Shown here in pieces: positions 34,330 through 43,085 of a stretch of 64,000 bases of DNA. The position numbers and the translations under genes were made by a program. Below the pieces are notes generated by a model that saw nothing but the letters and a program-made list of their open reading frames with translations, was not told where the DNA came from and made no database searches. The stretch spans positions 595,053 through 659,052 of the forward strand of contig NZ_JAPPRR010000001.1 of NCBI RefSeq assembly GCF_026719705.1, in the 5' to 3' direction. Source of the stretch: Pseudokordiimonas caeni. Its GTDB lineage: Bacteria; Pseudomonadota; Alphaproteobacteria; Sphingomonadales; Kordiimonadaceae. Each line of letters starts with the position of its first letter. Positions within the stretch are counted from its first letter, which is position 1.

Positions 34330-36074
34330 TCGCAGTATTTGTCCCCATATTCAAATTTCCGGTCAGTTATACAGTTCTGATAGGGAGGCGGTGGAGCATT
34401 CTTGAGCACTTGTTGTTAATAAAATTGGCTGCCGAGAAAATGACAGTCAAGCAACTAGCACTTGAAAGTGGAATGCCTACCCGGTTGGTTGTCGAAGCCC
34501 TAATAAACCTGATGAGGGCTGGTTGGATTGAAGTCAGGTCACAAGAAGACGGCAACTATTTTACTGCGACAAACGTGGGCATTAGACGCTCGGTTGATGA
34601 TGAGTTACCCCAAGCTTCACGACATGAAATTCGGTGGACAGCGGTTTGTGTCGAACGTTTGAGTGGCGCGTGGTTTCGTGCCAATGATCTCGACGTTGTA
34701 CACGAGAAAGATATCCCGGAGGGAGCAGTTGTACTGGAGTCTAGAACACAAACGTTCAACACCCAAGATGCTCGGCTTCGTCCTCTACTCTATTTGAAAA
34801 AAGATGAATTTTTGCAGCCGGAAGAACCCAAATTCCAGCCACTTTCTCGTCGCTATGCAAGGGTTTTGGTGTCTGTGGAGGGGAGGACAAATCTTCCGGA
34901 TGGTGTACCCAAGATTTTAGAGCAAATCATTTATGACGAGGTAAAACCCTTCATAGACGTCGATGACGAGAATTCTACAGACGGTGGATTTTCACAAAGA
35001 AGACAAGGGATACAATGCATTATAGATGATGAGGCAATATTGGTTGGAGGGCATGATCATCTAGAGGCAGTAAGGGGGGCACTGGAAGATGCGGGAAAAT
35101 ATATCGCTATCCATTCGTGTTTTCTTCAACCAGATGTCATAGATCTAATAGCTCCATCGCTCGAAGCCGCATCCCGACGCAATGTCAGAATTGATCTTCT
35201 TTGGGGGCTTTCAGTTGATCCAGAGGATGTGCAGGCTCGAACTCCGATCGTGCACTTCCAAAAAGCTATCAAGAACCTTAGTGCAAAGGCACAGAAACAA
35301 ATAACCTTATCAGAGTTATCAACCAATTCTCATTCGAAGATTATTATATACGACAGTCGATCTAGACAGGATTGGATGTCTATTGTTGGTAGCTGCAACT
35401 TCCTATCGAGCAGGTACGATCAATTTGAAATTTCGGTCCAGGTACAATCGACTCAATTAGCACAAACGCTGTTAGGAGTTTTACTATCGATTCAGTTGCC
35501 GGCATCCGGTGCGTGGCCTGCAGTTTCGCGGCGACTTAATCGATATTGGAATGAGCTTCGCGAGAAAAAAGCGGAGGATGTCTGTGTGGAGAACGCTAAC
35601 GGACAGATACAGGTCTTGTATGACCACGATCACTATGCATGCTTGAGAGAGGCGAGAGACCAAGCTGTGGATAGAATCTGGATTGGTTGTGACCTTTTTG
35701 GCCTTGCTGCCGATACTTCTACGTTAGTGCCAATGGCGGAGGCTTCCAAGTCAGTTCAGTCTGTGTCTCTTTTTTATCAACGCGCAAGTAAAGCGATTAA
35801 GGAATTTGGCCTGAGGCCCGAAGATATTTGCACACGAGCCTCAGATAAAATCGACATTCAGCAAATTGCTAGTCTCCATGGGAAATTCATCCTTTGGGAT
35901 GACGACGATATAGCCATTACCAGCTTTAATTGGATGTCTACCACGGTTGTTGGTGCTCGTGCGAGGGGGGCAGAAATTGGTTTGAGGATCAATCGCGAAA
36001 AAATCGCAGAAACACTCAAGCAGAAGCTCTCTTCCATGTTTTGCCTAGGGGAAGAGCGTGCCAATACAGACTAA
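34326..36074 (+). CDS. mkoB: Mokosh type I MkoB-like: phospholipase D-family nuclease
   Basis: 582 aa with start overlapping the mkoA stop by 4 bp. An N-terminal winged helix-like part (AAEKMTVKQLALESGMPTRL) precedes a two-HKD phospholipase D domain. Motif one is NSHSKIIIYDSRSRQDWMSI then GSCNF (around residue 335). Motif two is SLHGKFILWDDDDIAITSFN (around residue 518). Both His-x-Lys pairs and the downstream Ser/Asn positions are present, so the nuclease should be active. With MkoA it forms the two-component defence system; the PLD part is thought to cleave nucleic acid on phage infection. No other gene follows for about 490 bp. Confidence 0.85.
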   Translation: MIAVFVPIFKFPVSYTVLIGRRWSILEHLLLIKLAAEKMTVKQLALESGMPTRLVVEALINLMRAGWIEVRSQEDGNYFTATNVGIRRSVDDELPQASRHEIRWTAVCVERLSGAWFRANDLDVVHEKDIPEGAVVLESRTQTFNTQDARLRPLLYLKKDEFLQPEEPKFQPLSRRYARVLVSVEGRTNLPDGVPKILEQIIYDEVKPFIDVDDENSTDGGFSQRRQGIQCIIDDEAILVGGHDHLEAVRGALEDAGKYIAIHSCFLQPDVIDLIAPSLEAASRRNVRIDLLWGLSVDPEDVQARTPIVHFQKAIKNLSAKAQKQITLSELSTNSHSKIIIYDSRSRQDWMSIVGSCNFLSSRYDQFEISVQVQSTQLAQTLLGVLLSIQLPASGAWPAVSRRLNRYWNELREKKAEDVCVENANGQIQVLYDHDHYACLREARDQAVDRIWIGCDLFGLAADTSTLVPMAEASKSVQSVSLFYQRASKAIKEFGLRPEDICTRASDKIDIQQIASLHGKFILWDDDDIAITSFNWMSTTVVGARARGAEIGLRINREKIAETLKQKLSSMFCLGEERANTD

Positions 36075-36467
36075 CATAACGGGATAAGCAAATAGTCGCG
36101 CATCTAACATAGCTTGAATTGCACGACCAATTCAGCCTCGGATATCTATACGCTCGATCTGGGATGGGGCAGCCGATCCTGACAATCTCTATCTCTGCAA
36201 TCGTCTCAGAGGGTCTCACGCTGTGTGTCCGGCTGAAATATTTTGCGGGATTGCTATTTTATTGAGCTTCGCCCGTTTTTGTTGAGTTTAGGGTGTCTGC
36301 TCGTCGTGTAATTATATTTCTTGATTTTCCAGCCTTCGCCAGGTGTCCCTTTATGAATCTTTCACGGTCCGGCAATTATCGCCAACTGTGACGCAAATGG
36401 TCATTCTTAGTGAACACCGACACAGGGGTATTTGGCAAACCGGTCATTCCTCGCCTCGGATTCGCGG
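36075..36467. other. Intergenic left flank of the IS1595-family transposon
   Basis: Nothing coding is supported here. It ends in the left copy of the 8-bp target duplication. Words such as CTTAGTGAACACCGACACAGG give a weak resemblance to the dispersed repeat near 12,960, not enough to call. If the transposon were removed, this sequence would join the upstream region of the GntR/ABC operon. Confidence 0.4.
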
Positions 36468-36475
36468 GTGTTATA
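36468..36475. repeat. Target site duplication, left copy (GTGTTATA)
   Basis: GTGTTATA here and again at 44,927-44,934, directly bordering the 25-bp inverted repeats. Eight base pairs is the known duplication size for IS1595-family transposition. Confidence 0.9.
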
Positions 36476-36500
36476 CGGTATTATGTAGCAGACACACCTA
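36476..36500 (+). repeat. Left terminal inverted repeat of the IS1595-family transposon
   Basis: 25 bp beginning CGGTATTATGTAGCAGAC and ending ACACCTA; exact reverse complement at 44,902-44,926. Confidence 0.92.
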
Positions 36501-36563
36501 CGCAAAAAGAGACGATCACCCTATGATCGGCCTTACTAGATTAGGACCATCGAGGGGGGCAAT

Positions 36564-36986
36564 ATGAGCGTACCGAATTCCGGTTCCAATTTAGATGCTA
36601 AATGGGAGTTATCGGACCACGCGGCCCAGCGATCGGCCGAACGCTTTTCAGGCATCGATCCGCTTTCTCTATTGAGAGAAGCAAAAATCGCGAGAAAGTC
36701 CCAGCTTGCTCGCATCAAGCGAGATTGCCCGAACGCTGCCAAGCACTATATGCGAGGCTTCAACGGGCGCTATTTCATGGTTTCCCAAAATCGGTATGTC
36801 TTCATCGTCGAGCCGCCGAAAACCGTCATCACTTGCTGGGATTGGCATCAATATAAGACGCTCGACTTGAAAGATCTTGATCGCCTAGAGCGCCGCAAGC
36901 CGAAGAATGGCAACATTCATCTGAATGAGAGTGAATTCTTTGGATTGCTCAATCTCGCCAGACGCAGCTTCTGTGATCGACAATGA
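36564..36986 (+). CDS. Small transposon-borne protein of unknown function
   Basis: 140 aa, first cargo gene after the left inverted repeat. A strong ribosome-binding site (GAGGGGGGC) precedes the ATG. The protein starts MSVPNSGSNLDAKWELSDHA; AAQRSAERFSGIDPLSLLRE and GRYFMVSQNRYVFIVEPPKT suggest a compact alpha/beta fold resembling DUF4258/RelE-like small proteins, but the match is only by pattern. It is on the same strand as the following GHKL ATPase gene (160-bp gap). It might be a toxin or regulatory partner; I cannot assign it. Confidence 0.6.
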   Translation: MSVPNSGSNLDAKWELSDHAAQRSAERFSGIDPLSLLREAKIARKSQLARIKRDCPNAAKHYMRGFNGRYFMVSQNRYVFIVEPPKTVITCWDWHQYKTLDLKDLDRLERRKPKNGNIHLNESEFFGLLNLARRSFCDRQ

Positions 36987-37146
36987 TGCATCTAACATCA
37001 AGCGTTTATTTCGCGCTCCAGACTCTGCTCGCGCGAGCTTAGTTTTGCTGCAAGTTTAAGTTATGCAATCGGAAACGATCTTCCCGGTGTTGCATTGGCG
37101 GGAAACTGTCGTAAAAATAGCATCGACTATCGATTTAGGGGTGATC

Positions 37147-38592
37147 ATGACGGAAGCATTTGAGCAGATTGGGGTTGCGAACGCCTCACCTACAAAAGCC
37201 TTTTTTGTCAATATGTTGACACGAGATATCGAGCTTCAAGACGCTATACTCGACCTTCTTGACAACTGCTTGGACGGTATTGTTAGAGGCAGTATTGATG
37301 AGACGAAAGATCGTCCCTTCGAAGGCTATTTCGCAAATATCACCATGACAAAGGACCACTTTGTCATTGAAGACAACTGCGGAGGTATTCCATTTGACGT
37401 AGGTGAAAAGTCCGCTTTTGCATTAGGACGCCCACCGCGCACTCCGGAAACCCATACATCAGGACGCACAGCCACAATCGGCATGTACGGGATCGGGATG
37501 AAGCGCGCTATCTTTAAAATGGGAACAGAGGCGTTAGTTGAATCTCATCACGACACGCCTTTCTATGTCGAGTTCACGTCCGAGTGGATGAGCGATGAAG
37601 CCTGGAGCGACCTACCGATGTACAAGCTCCATAGCGACCAGTTCGAAAAAGGTAAGACCCGAATTGAGGTTGTCACCCTGAATCAAGATACCGCTGATGC
37701 TTTCTCGAAGTCCACATGGATTGAGGAATTTCGAAATACGGTCCGGAGACATTACGCGCTGATCATCGAAAAAGGGTTTTCAGTCTCAATTTTCTCCAAT
37801 GACCGCCATTCCGATCCGCACAATCCCCTGTCTCGCCAGGAGTTCAAACTTCTGCATTCCGATAATTCAAGTATGCCCGGCAGGATTGAACCCTTCATAT
37901 ACATTGGGGAAGTGGATGGGGTACGTATAGAGGTTTACGCTGGCCTATATCGCAAGCTCCTGGACGAAGAAGAAGCACAACAGGAAGAAATGACCCGCGG
38001 CACGGCTGACGATGCCGGATGGACCGTTGCCTGCAATGACCGCGTGGTCATATGGAAAGACAAGAGTCGCTTAACAGGTTGGGGGGAGACCGGAATTCCA
38101 AACTACCACAGCCAGTTCATTGCGATTACCGGTATTGTACTGTTGTATTCGACCGAACCCAAAAAGCTGCCGCTCACGACGACGAAAAGAGGGGTCGATG
38201 CGTCGACCAACATATACTCGACCGTCAAGGACCTCATGAAGCGAGCGACGAAACAACTGACATCGTTTACCAACAAGTGGAAGGGCTTCCCCCGGGAAGT
38301 CGACTCTATATATGCCGCGAGCGATTACATTAGCCTCAAAGCAATTCGTGCACTCCCTGAGACAGTCAAACTTTCGACGGTTAGAAGCTCGAGCGGCATG
38401 AAGATGTATGAGCCTAAATATCCCCTGCCGGAGCAAGAAAAGACGAGTCGACGGGTAAGCTTCGTCGCCTTGAAAACGGACGTGGAGGAACTCGGGAAAC
38501 AGTACTTCGGCGACCCCACGGCGAAGCCGGGGTTGGTAGGAGAGCAGGCATTTGCAGTAGCTCTCCGTTTGGCACGGGGCGATACTCAATGA
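37147..38592 (+). CDS. GHKL (Hsp90/MutL-like) ATPase, short form
   Basis: 481 aa from the ATG at 37,147, with GGGG at normal distance; an upstream ATG at 37,063 is less convincing. The Bergerat fold is clear: N-box AILDLLDNCLDG (Asn about 40), G1 box IEDNCGG (Asp about 76), G2 box GMYGIGMKRAIFKMG (about 113-127). A transducer-like region follows (WTVACNDRVVIWK, KKLPLTTTKRG). It is homologous over that whole length to the ATPase at 40,065-41,807, but lacks the latter's proline-rich linker and C-terminal domain. Its stop overlaps the next gene by 4 bp, so the two products are co-made. Inferred role: ATP-driven clamp in a DNA-directed defence complex. Confidence 0.85.
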   Translation: MTEAFEQIGVANASPTKAFFVNMLTRDIELQDAILDLLDNCLDGIVRGSIDETKDRPFEGYFANITMTKDHFVIEDNCGGIPFDVGEKSAFALGRPPRTPETHTSGRTATIGMYGIGMKRAIFKMGTEALVESHHDTPFYVEFTSEWMSDEAWSDLPMYKLHSDQFEKGKTRIEVVTLNQDTADAFSKSTWIEEFRNTVRRHYALIIEKGFSVSIFSNDRHSDPHNPLSRQEFKLLHSDNSSMPGRIEPFIYIGEVDGVRIEVYAGLYRKLLDEEEAQQEEMTRGTADDAGWTVACNDRVVIWKDKSRLTGWGETGIPNYHSQFIAITGIVLLYSTEPKKLPLTTTKRGVDASTNIYSTVKDLMKRATKQLTSFTNKWKGFPREVDSIYAASDYISLKAIRALPETVKLSTVRSSSGMKMYEPKYPLPEQEKTSRRVSFVALKTDVEELGKQYFGDPTAKPGLVGEQAFAVALRLARGDTQ

Positions 38593-39608
38593 GCGGTTCG
38601 TCCATCCCTTATCATATTCGGCAACACAAGGCGGTAGATCGCCGCCTATTTCTCGACCTTCTCGCACGTCTGGAGCGTTGGCAGTCACTAAAGGACTATG
38701 CCTACATCAGTATGGGTGCATACCCGCTCGAGGATCATAAGCAGGTTTTTAGGCATTTGGGGCTGACCAAGTTGATCTCTTTCGACCTGGACCCCACCAT
38801 CGTCGCACGGCAACGGTTCAATATCCCCGTCAATTCCTGCCGATGCATTGAACGCGCTTCAGCAGATCTCGTCGACAACCTGGAGGCCGTTCTAGAAGAA
38901 TGCGAGATTGAAGGCTCCAGTAAGGTGATTGTCTGGCTGGACTACACGGCCCCCAAAGAAATCGGCACACAGTTGCGAGAGTTCGAAGCATTGCTCAATA
39001 ATTTGGGAGAGGGAGATATTGTCCGCCTTACGTTGAATGCAAACCCGGATTCGTTATTTCCTGCCAAACGGGACAATGGCGAGAATATTCTGACCGAGAA
39101 GGTTATTGCTAAGCGGCTCGAAAGGCTGACGGAGAGGATTGGAGACTATCTGCCTTCGTGGGTTGAGGCGCAACACATGACGGAGCAAGACCTACCGCAG
39201 GCGCTATCGGAAGCTGTTGGCAAGGCGGCCCTAAATGCTTTCCCGGCGAGTGACCCGAAGACGTTCACACCTCTTTCCATCGTTCGATATGCAGACGGCC
39301 AACAGATGCTGACCGTGACAGGTGTAGTTCACCAAAAGGCCGAAGCGGATGCGCTGCTGGCCGCAACTGAATTTTCCGATTGGCCTTTTTATTCAGGCTC
39401 TTGGTCCGAGGTCAATCTGTTGCTGGTACCCGCCCTCACACCGAGGGAGCGGCTCTTTTTCGAAAGGGCAGTCCTGACCGACACTCCGGCCAGCATTGCC
39501 GCTGAAATAGGCTTTTCCCAAATCGATGAAACTGAGGTAGGTACCTTCTTGGAAAACTACCGGAAATATTGCCGGTTTTACCCGACGCTGCTGACAGCGG
39601 AACTCTAG
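38589..39608 (+). CDS. Methyltransferase-like protein of unknown function
   Basis: 339 aa starting within the stop of the GHKL gene (4-bp overlap). The N-terminal 150 residues look like a Rossmann-type SAM methyltransferase: YISMGAYPLEDHKQVFRHLG, then ISFDLDPTIVARQRF (an acidic strand end) and KVIVWLDYTAPKEIG. A helical C-terminal part follows (TPRERLFFERAVL...). NCBI-style naming would be O-methyltransferase, but no substrate site is evident. Strict coupling to the GHKL ATPase says they function together. The 3' end overlaps the convergent vsr gene by 4 bp. Confidence 0.6.
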   Translation: MSGSSIPYHIRQHKAVDRRLFLDLLARLERWQSLKDYAYISMGAYPLEDHKQVFRHLGLTKLISFDLDPTIVARQRFNIPVNSCRCIERASADLVDNLEAVLEECEIEGSSKVIVWLDYTAPKEIGTQLREFEALLNNLGEGDIVRLTLNANPDSLFPAKRDNGENILTEKVIAKRLERLTERIGDYLPSWVEAQHMTEQDLPQALSEAVGKAALNAFPASDPKTFTPLSIVRYADGQQMLTVTGVVHQKAEADALLAATEFSDWPFYSGSWSEVNLLLVPALTPRERLFFERAVLTDTPASIAAEIGFSQIDETEVGTFLENYRKYCRFYPTLLTAEL

Positions 39609-40030
39609 GAACTGCGTTTGCGTACGTCGAGATATCTGAGCAACTGATCCGAGGCAGCCGCTATCGTCTTGACTTCGCACTGCCACAACACGACCACCTT
39701 CCAGTCCATCGTCTCCAATTTTTGGTATGTCACTTGATCTCGGGCGACGTTTTTTTCGAATTTTTCGAGCCAAAATTCGGTATTGGTCTTGGGAGTTGTC
39801 GTCTTTTTGCATCCAGGGTGTCTGTGCCAAAAGCACCCATTTACGAAAACGACCGTCCTCAATTTCGGGAAAACGAGATCCGGCTTGCCGGGTAGGTCGG
39901 CTCTATGCAGCCGAAACCTGAGCCCTAACCGGTGCGCGGCCGATCTGACCATCTTCTCCGGTGCGGTATGCTTCGCCCGCACGGCGCGCATCATGGCGCT
40001 GCGCTTTTCTTTTTCGACGTGATCGACCAA
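39605..40030 (-). CDS. vsr: Vsr-type very short patch repair endonuclease
   Basis: 141 aa, almost the length of E. coli Vsr. Motifs match along the whole chain: RSAMMRAVRAKHTAPEK, LPGKPDLVFPK with catalytic D51, VFVNGCFWHRHPGC with zinc ligands and catalytic His (H69/H71), TEFWLEKFEKNVARD, and VVVLWQCEVK. Vsr nicks next to T:G mismatches produced by deamination of 5-methylcytosine. In clusters with GHKL ATPases, relatives may instead be the restriction nuclease. It is the last gene of a minus-strand unit following the methyltransferase and the long GHKL ATPase (34 bp after the latter). Confidence 0.93.
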   Translation of the reverse strand: MVDHVEKEKRSAMMRAVRAKHTAPEKMVRSAAHRLGLRFRLHRADLPGKPDLVFPKLRTVVFVNGCFWHRHPGCKKTTTPKTNTEFWLEKFEKNVARDQVTYQKLETMDWKVVVLWQCEVKTIAAASDQLLRYLDVRKRSS

Positions 40031-40064
40031 TCTCCGGAAGCCCTTATTCGCAGCCCCTAGTCTG

Positions 40065-41807
40065 TCACTTCAGCATAATTTCGATCAATGGGAATACGCG
40101 ATTTCTGAACGATCTGATCTGCTCGGAATCGCTGATAGTACCGTTCTCATGAGTTAGGCCGTTCAATACCTGCAAATCCTTCATGAAGTGCTGCAGGCTT
40201 CTCATAGCCAACCGCCGATCCTGATCCTCGAATGCCTCTGGGTTATTGGAAAGCCACGTCAATGTTTCACGAAATGTGGGGATTTTGTCGTTCTTCTGCT
40301 TGGCATCCATCGGAGGTCGAGGCGGAATTTCGCTCGCACGCGCGTTGTCGATCAAGCCCCAGTGTTCCGATAAATGCCGTTGATAAAGTCGCTTCCTGAC
40401 CAAATAGTCTACAACAACGGTTTCTGCACATGACCGTAGCAACAGTGCCCCCGCATACGGGAACTCATAAATTAGGAGAGATTGGGCCTCATGCACCAAG
40501 TCTCTTACCCGCCGGTTTTTGGTGCTTATATGACAGGGAAGCAACAGGGAATAATTGTCCTTCGAATGATCCGGCCGTTTTGGCTTTGACCCTCGCGGCG
40601 TACCCGGCTTGCTGCCTGTACCTCCTCCTTGCGGCGGTTTGGGCGTTGCGGGCACCGTAGGCCTAGGAGGTTGCGGAGATGGCGAGCCGGTTGTGGGCTT
40701 TTGATCGGTAGGCTCTACGTCCCTGTCATACCGAAACTTGGAGTTTACCGATCGGAAGCCGTCAGAAAATGCCCTGAGCGATGCCGCCAAAACACGTTGG
40801 ACCTCATGATCCAAGATCAAGTCGGTTTTTTTGCTGTTCCACGGCAATCTCTTGGCATCGGCCGACTCAAGGTAAACCCAACCAAGAAAGCCGTTGTACT
40901 CACTGTGCCACTCGGAAGTCCACCCCACTGCGGGCGTTCGAGCGGCAGTAAGAACCATCCTGTCATTACAGACAACGTACCAACCGAACTCTTTGGTGAA
41001 CTTGGCGTTTTTACGTGCGTTGTGGCCTGGCTCGCCCGAATAACGGTAGTCCTGATGAACCCCAACCTCAATTTTGATGCTTACGCCTTCGTCGGTGCTG
41101 AAAGTCTGTCCAGCCATCAAATGCTTGATGTCCCGACGGATTTTAGGGCCGAACTGGGGAACAGGAACATTATTGATGGTGATCGCAAGGCCTTTCGCGA
41201 TACAAAGACCGAAAGTCTTTGATACCTGTTTGAAGAACTGTTCCCGCCAATGCGAGTTGCTGACGTCCTTCACCGTCGACGGGTGAAGATCGTTTATGCA
41301 AATAGTGTTTGCCGGCTTGCCTTTGGACGCAACTTTCCGGGCAGGTACGACCGGCTTTTCTGATCGTAGAACATCGCTCCGATCAACTTGCAGGCTATAA
41401 AGTGCGTCGCCATTGTCGCTGACCATCTCAAGCGAGTTGCCGAGTTTCCAAAAAGCTCGAACAAGACCTACGCCATACATTCCGATGCTAAAGTTCTGCT
41501 CGTGTCGCGCTCCCAGCTTGAAAGCCCGCTTTGTGAGCAAATCTTCTTCGAGCCCATGGCAGTTGTCTTCAACTGTGATCCCATGCTGATCGACTGTGAG
41601 GTCGATGCTGTAGCCACTGTAGGACGTCGGCAGATGGTTTACGCCCGCTGCCACAGACTTGCTTTGAAGGTTTTTCCTGGCTGCGTCGATGGAATTGTCG
41701 ATCAAGTCGAGAATTGCATCCGTGACAGAGATATCGGCAACAAGTGCGCTGTATATGTAGTCGCGTTCAATGTCGAAATCCACGTCGACAAAGCCGGTGT
41801 CCGCCAT
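40065..41807 (-). CDS. GHKL (Hsp90/MutL-like) ATPase, long form
   Basis: 580 aa. N-box AILDLIDNSIDA (N38), G1 VEDNCHG (D81), G2 SIGMYGVGLVRAFWKLG (about 108-124), then WYVVCNDRMVL and AKRLPWNSKKT shared with the short form encoded at 37,147. Residues about 365-410 form a Pro/Gly/Lys-rich linker (TPKPPQGGGTGSKPG). The C-terminus (RDLVHEAQSLLIYEFPYAGA, then LLLRSCAETVVVDYL) is all-helical and HEPN-like by pattern, unproven. Methyltransferase, GHKL ATPase and Vsr nuclease on one strand is a recurring defence-island grouping. The gene starts 47 bp downstream of the methyltransferase gene. Confidence 0.85.
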   Translation of the reverse strand: MADTGFVDVDFDIERDYIYSALVADISVTDAILDLIDNSIDAARKNLQSKSVAAGVNHLPTSYSGYSIDLTVDQHGITVEDNCHGLEEDLLTKRAFKLGARHEQNFSIGMYGVGLVRAFWKLGNSLEMVSDNGDALYSLQVDRSDVLRSEKPVVPARKVASKGKPANTICINDLHPSTVKDVSNSHWREQFFKQVSKTFGLCIAKGLAITINNVPVPQFGPKIRRDIKHLMAGQTFSTDEGVSIKIEVGVHQDYRYSGEPGHNARKNAKFTKEFGWYVVCNDRMVLTAARTPAVGWTSEWHSEYNGFLGWVYLESADAKRLPWNSKKTDLILDHEVQRVLAASLRAFSDGFRSVNSKFRYDRDVEPTDQKPTTGSPSPQPPRPTVPATPKPPQGGGTGSKPGTPRGSKPKRPDHSKDNYSLLLPCHISTKNRRVRDLVHEAQSLLIYEFPYAGALLLRSCAETVVVDYLVRKRLYQRHLSEHWGLIDNARASEIPPRPPMDAKQKNDKIPTFRETLTWLSNNPEAFEDQDRRLAMRSLQHFMKDLQVLNGLTHENGTISDSEQIRSFRNRVFPLIEIMLK

Positions 41808-41854
41808 AATGCCCCCATAATCGCAAAAAGAATCGTTTCACGACTATAGGTATA

Positions 41855-42988
41855 TTATGCAGCTTTCCTCAATGCCAGTCTTGGGGCTACGACTTCTAGG
41901 AGAGCCTTCGACACAATCGGGGAGACACTGTTTCCGATCATCCTAAAGCTATGCCATTTCGTCGGATGGAAGACAAACCAATCGGGAAAGCCTTGCAGGC
42001 GAGCAGCCTCTCGCACAGTAATCACTCGCCCTTCCGCAGGATGCAGCGGCCTTACAGCCTGAAAGCTGCCTTTGTCCGACCCGGTTCCTGCACGGAGGGT
42101 CTTGCATTGTCCCGCCCAGGTGAGACGATAACTCTTGCTCGTTTTGTCCGACGTGCCCGGTGGAGTTGCCAAATATCTGGCTTTAACGCCCTCTGTATGC
42201 TCGGTCATTTGCAGGCCCGAAATTTTACCGGCCGACAAATTCTCGATGGCCTTAGCCCAGCCCATTCCTTTGGGGGGCAATGCACGCGCGTATTGGGCGT
42301 AGGCCGATAGTTCGAACGGGCTGACTTCCGGCATGGGTGCCCAGAAAAATTTGGTAAGTTTGGAAGTGCCGTCAACCGGCCCGGGCAGATCCGAAATGGC
42401 ATCGCGCACAGTTACCGGTCGCTCAACTTTCTTTTCCATGAAGTCTGCATGGGTCATCGGCGCTACCCGGTCTGCATCATACCCGACTATAACGACACGC
42501 TTTCGGATCGTCGGGGCGCCAAATTCGGAGGCATCGATGATCATGGGGTCCAGGACCGTGTAGTACTTTGCGATGTCCTGTAGCTCGGTCATCAGGCGAT
42601 CTACGGTGCCCTCGTCCAATAGGCCCTCAACATTTTCCATGATGAAAAACTTCGGGCGCAAGATCGAAATATGGCGGAAATAGTGGCCGATCAGATCGTT
42701 TCTGGGATCTTCGGCATCGCGCTTTCCCATGCGACTGAACCCTTGGCAGGGCGGCCCGCCGATGATGCCATCCGGGCGCTCGTCACCAAGAAGTTCATCC
42801 CAGTCGCTTTCGGTGATGGCCCCGATATCCCTCAGCAGCGCCTTGGTGGCCGGGAAGTTCATCGCATATGAAGACTGAAGGTCTGGATCAATGTCGATTG
42901 CGATCCTGCAGTCAAATCCCGCCAATCTGGCTCCTAGTCCAAATCCGCCACAACCCGAAAAAAGGTCGATAACAAAAGGCTTTACCAT
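41855..42988 (-). CDS. DNA (cytosine-5) methyltransferase
   Basis: 377 aa. All key motifs are visible: I VIDLFSGCGGFGLG; IV IIGGPPCQGFS with catalytic C81; VI IMENVEG; VIII RKRVVIVGY; IX/X REAARLQGFPDW and RMIGNSVSP. The target-recognition region (about 210-300) is short, so it should recognise a simple site, as Dcm-type enzymes that pair with Vsr do. It is the first gene of the minus-strand trio with the long GHKL ATPase and vsr, and would mark self DNA. There is no nearby classical restriction enzyme; the ATPase/Vsr pair may supply that activity. Confidence 0.95.
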   Translation of the reverse strand: MVKPFVIDLFSGCGGFGLGARLAGFDCRIAIDIDPDLQSSYAMNFPATKALLRDIGAITESDWDELLGDERPDGIIGGPPCQGFSRMGKRDAEDPRNDLIGHYFRHISILRPKFFIMENVEGLLDEGTVDRLMTELQDIAKYYTVLDPMIIDASEFGAPTIRKRVVIVGYDADRVAPMTHADFMEKKVERPVTVRDAISDLPGPVDGTSKLTKFFWAPMPEVSPFELSAYAQYARALPPKGMGWAKAIENLSAGKISGLQMTEHTEGVKARYLATPPGTSDKTSKSYRLTWAGQCKTLRAGTGSDKGSFQAVRPLHPAEGRVITVREAARLQGFPDWFVFHPTKWHSFRMIGNSVSPIVSKALLEVVAPRLALRKAA

Positions 42989-43085
42989 ATAATGTCCAGT
43001 CTATAAGTCGCTGCGCGACTAGATTCTACCATGAGTGAATCTAGAACGCGATCGCAAAAAAAACATCGGCATCTTTTTTGTAAAA

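Noticed and set aside
36468..36475. Chance match instead of target duplication
   Set aside because: The 8-bp match borders both perfect 25-bp repeats exactly and has the length expected for the transposase family, so coincidence is very unlikely.
39605..42988. DISARM or BREX system
   Set aside because: There is a C5 methyltransferase, but no DrmA/DrmB helicase, PglZ, BrxC or PLD gene in the transposon; the Mokosh PLD gene lies outside its ends.
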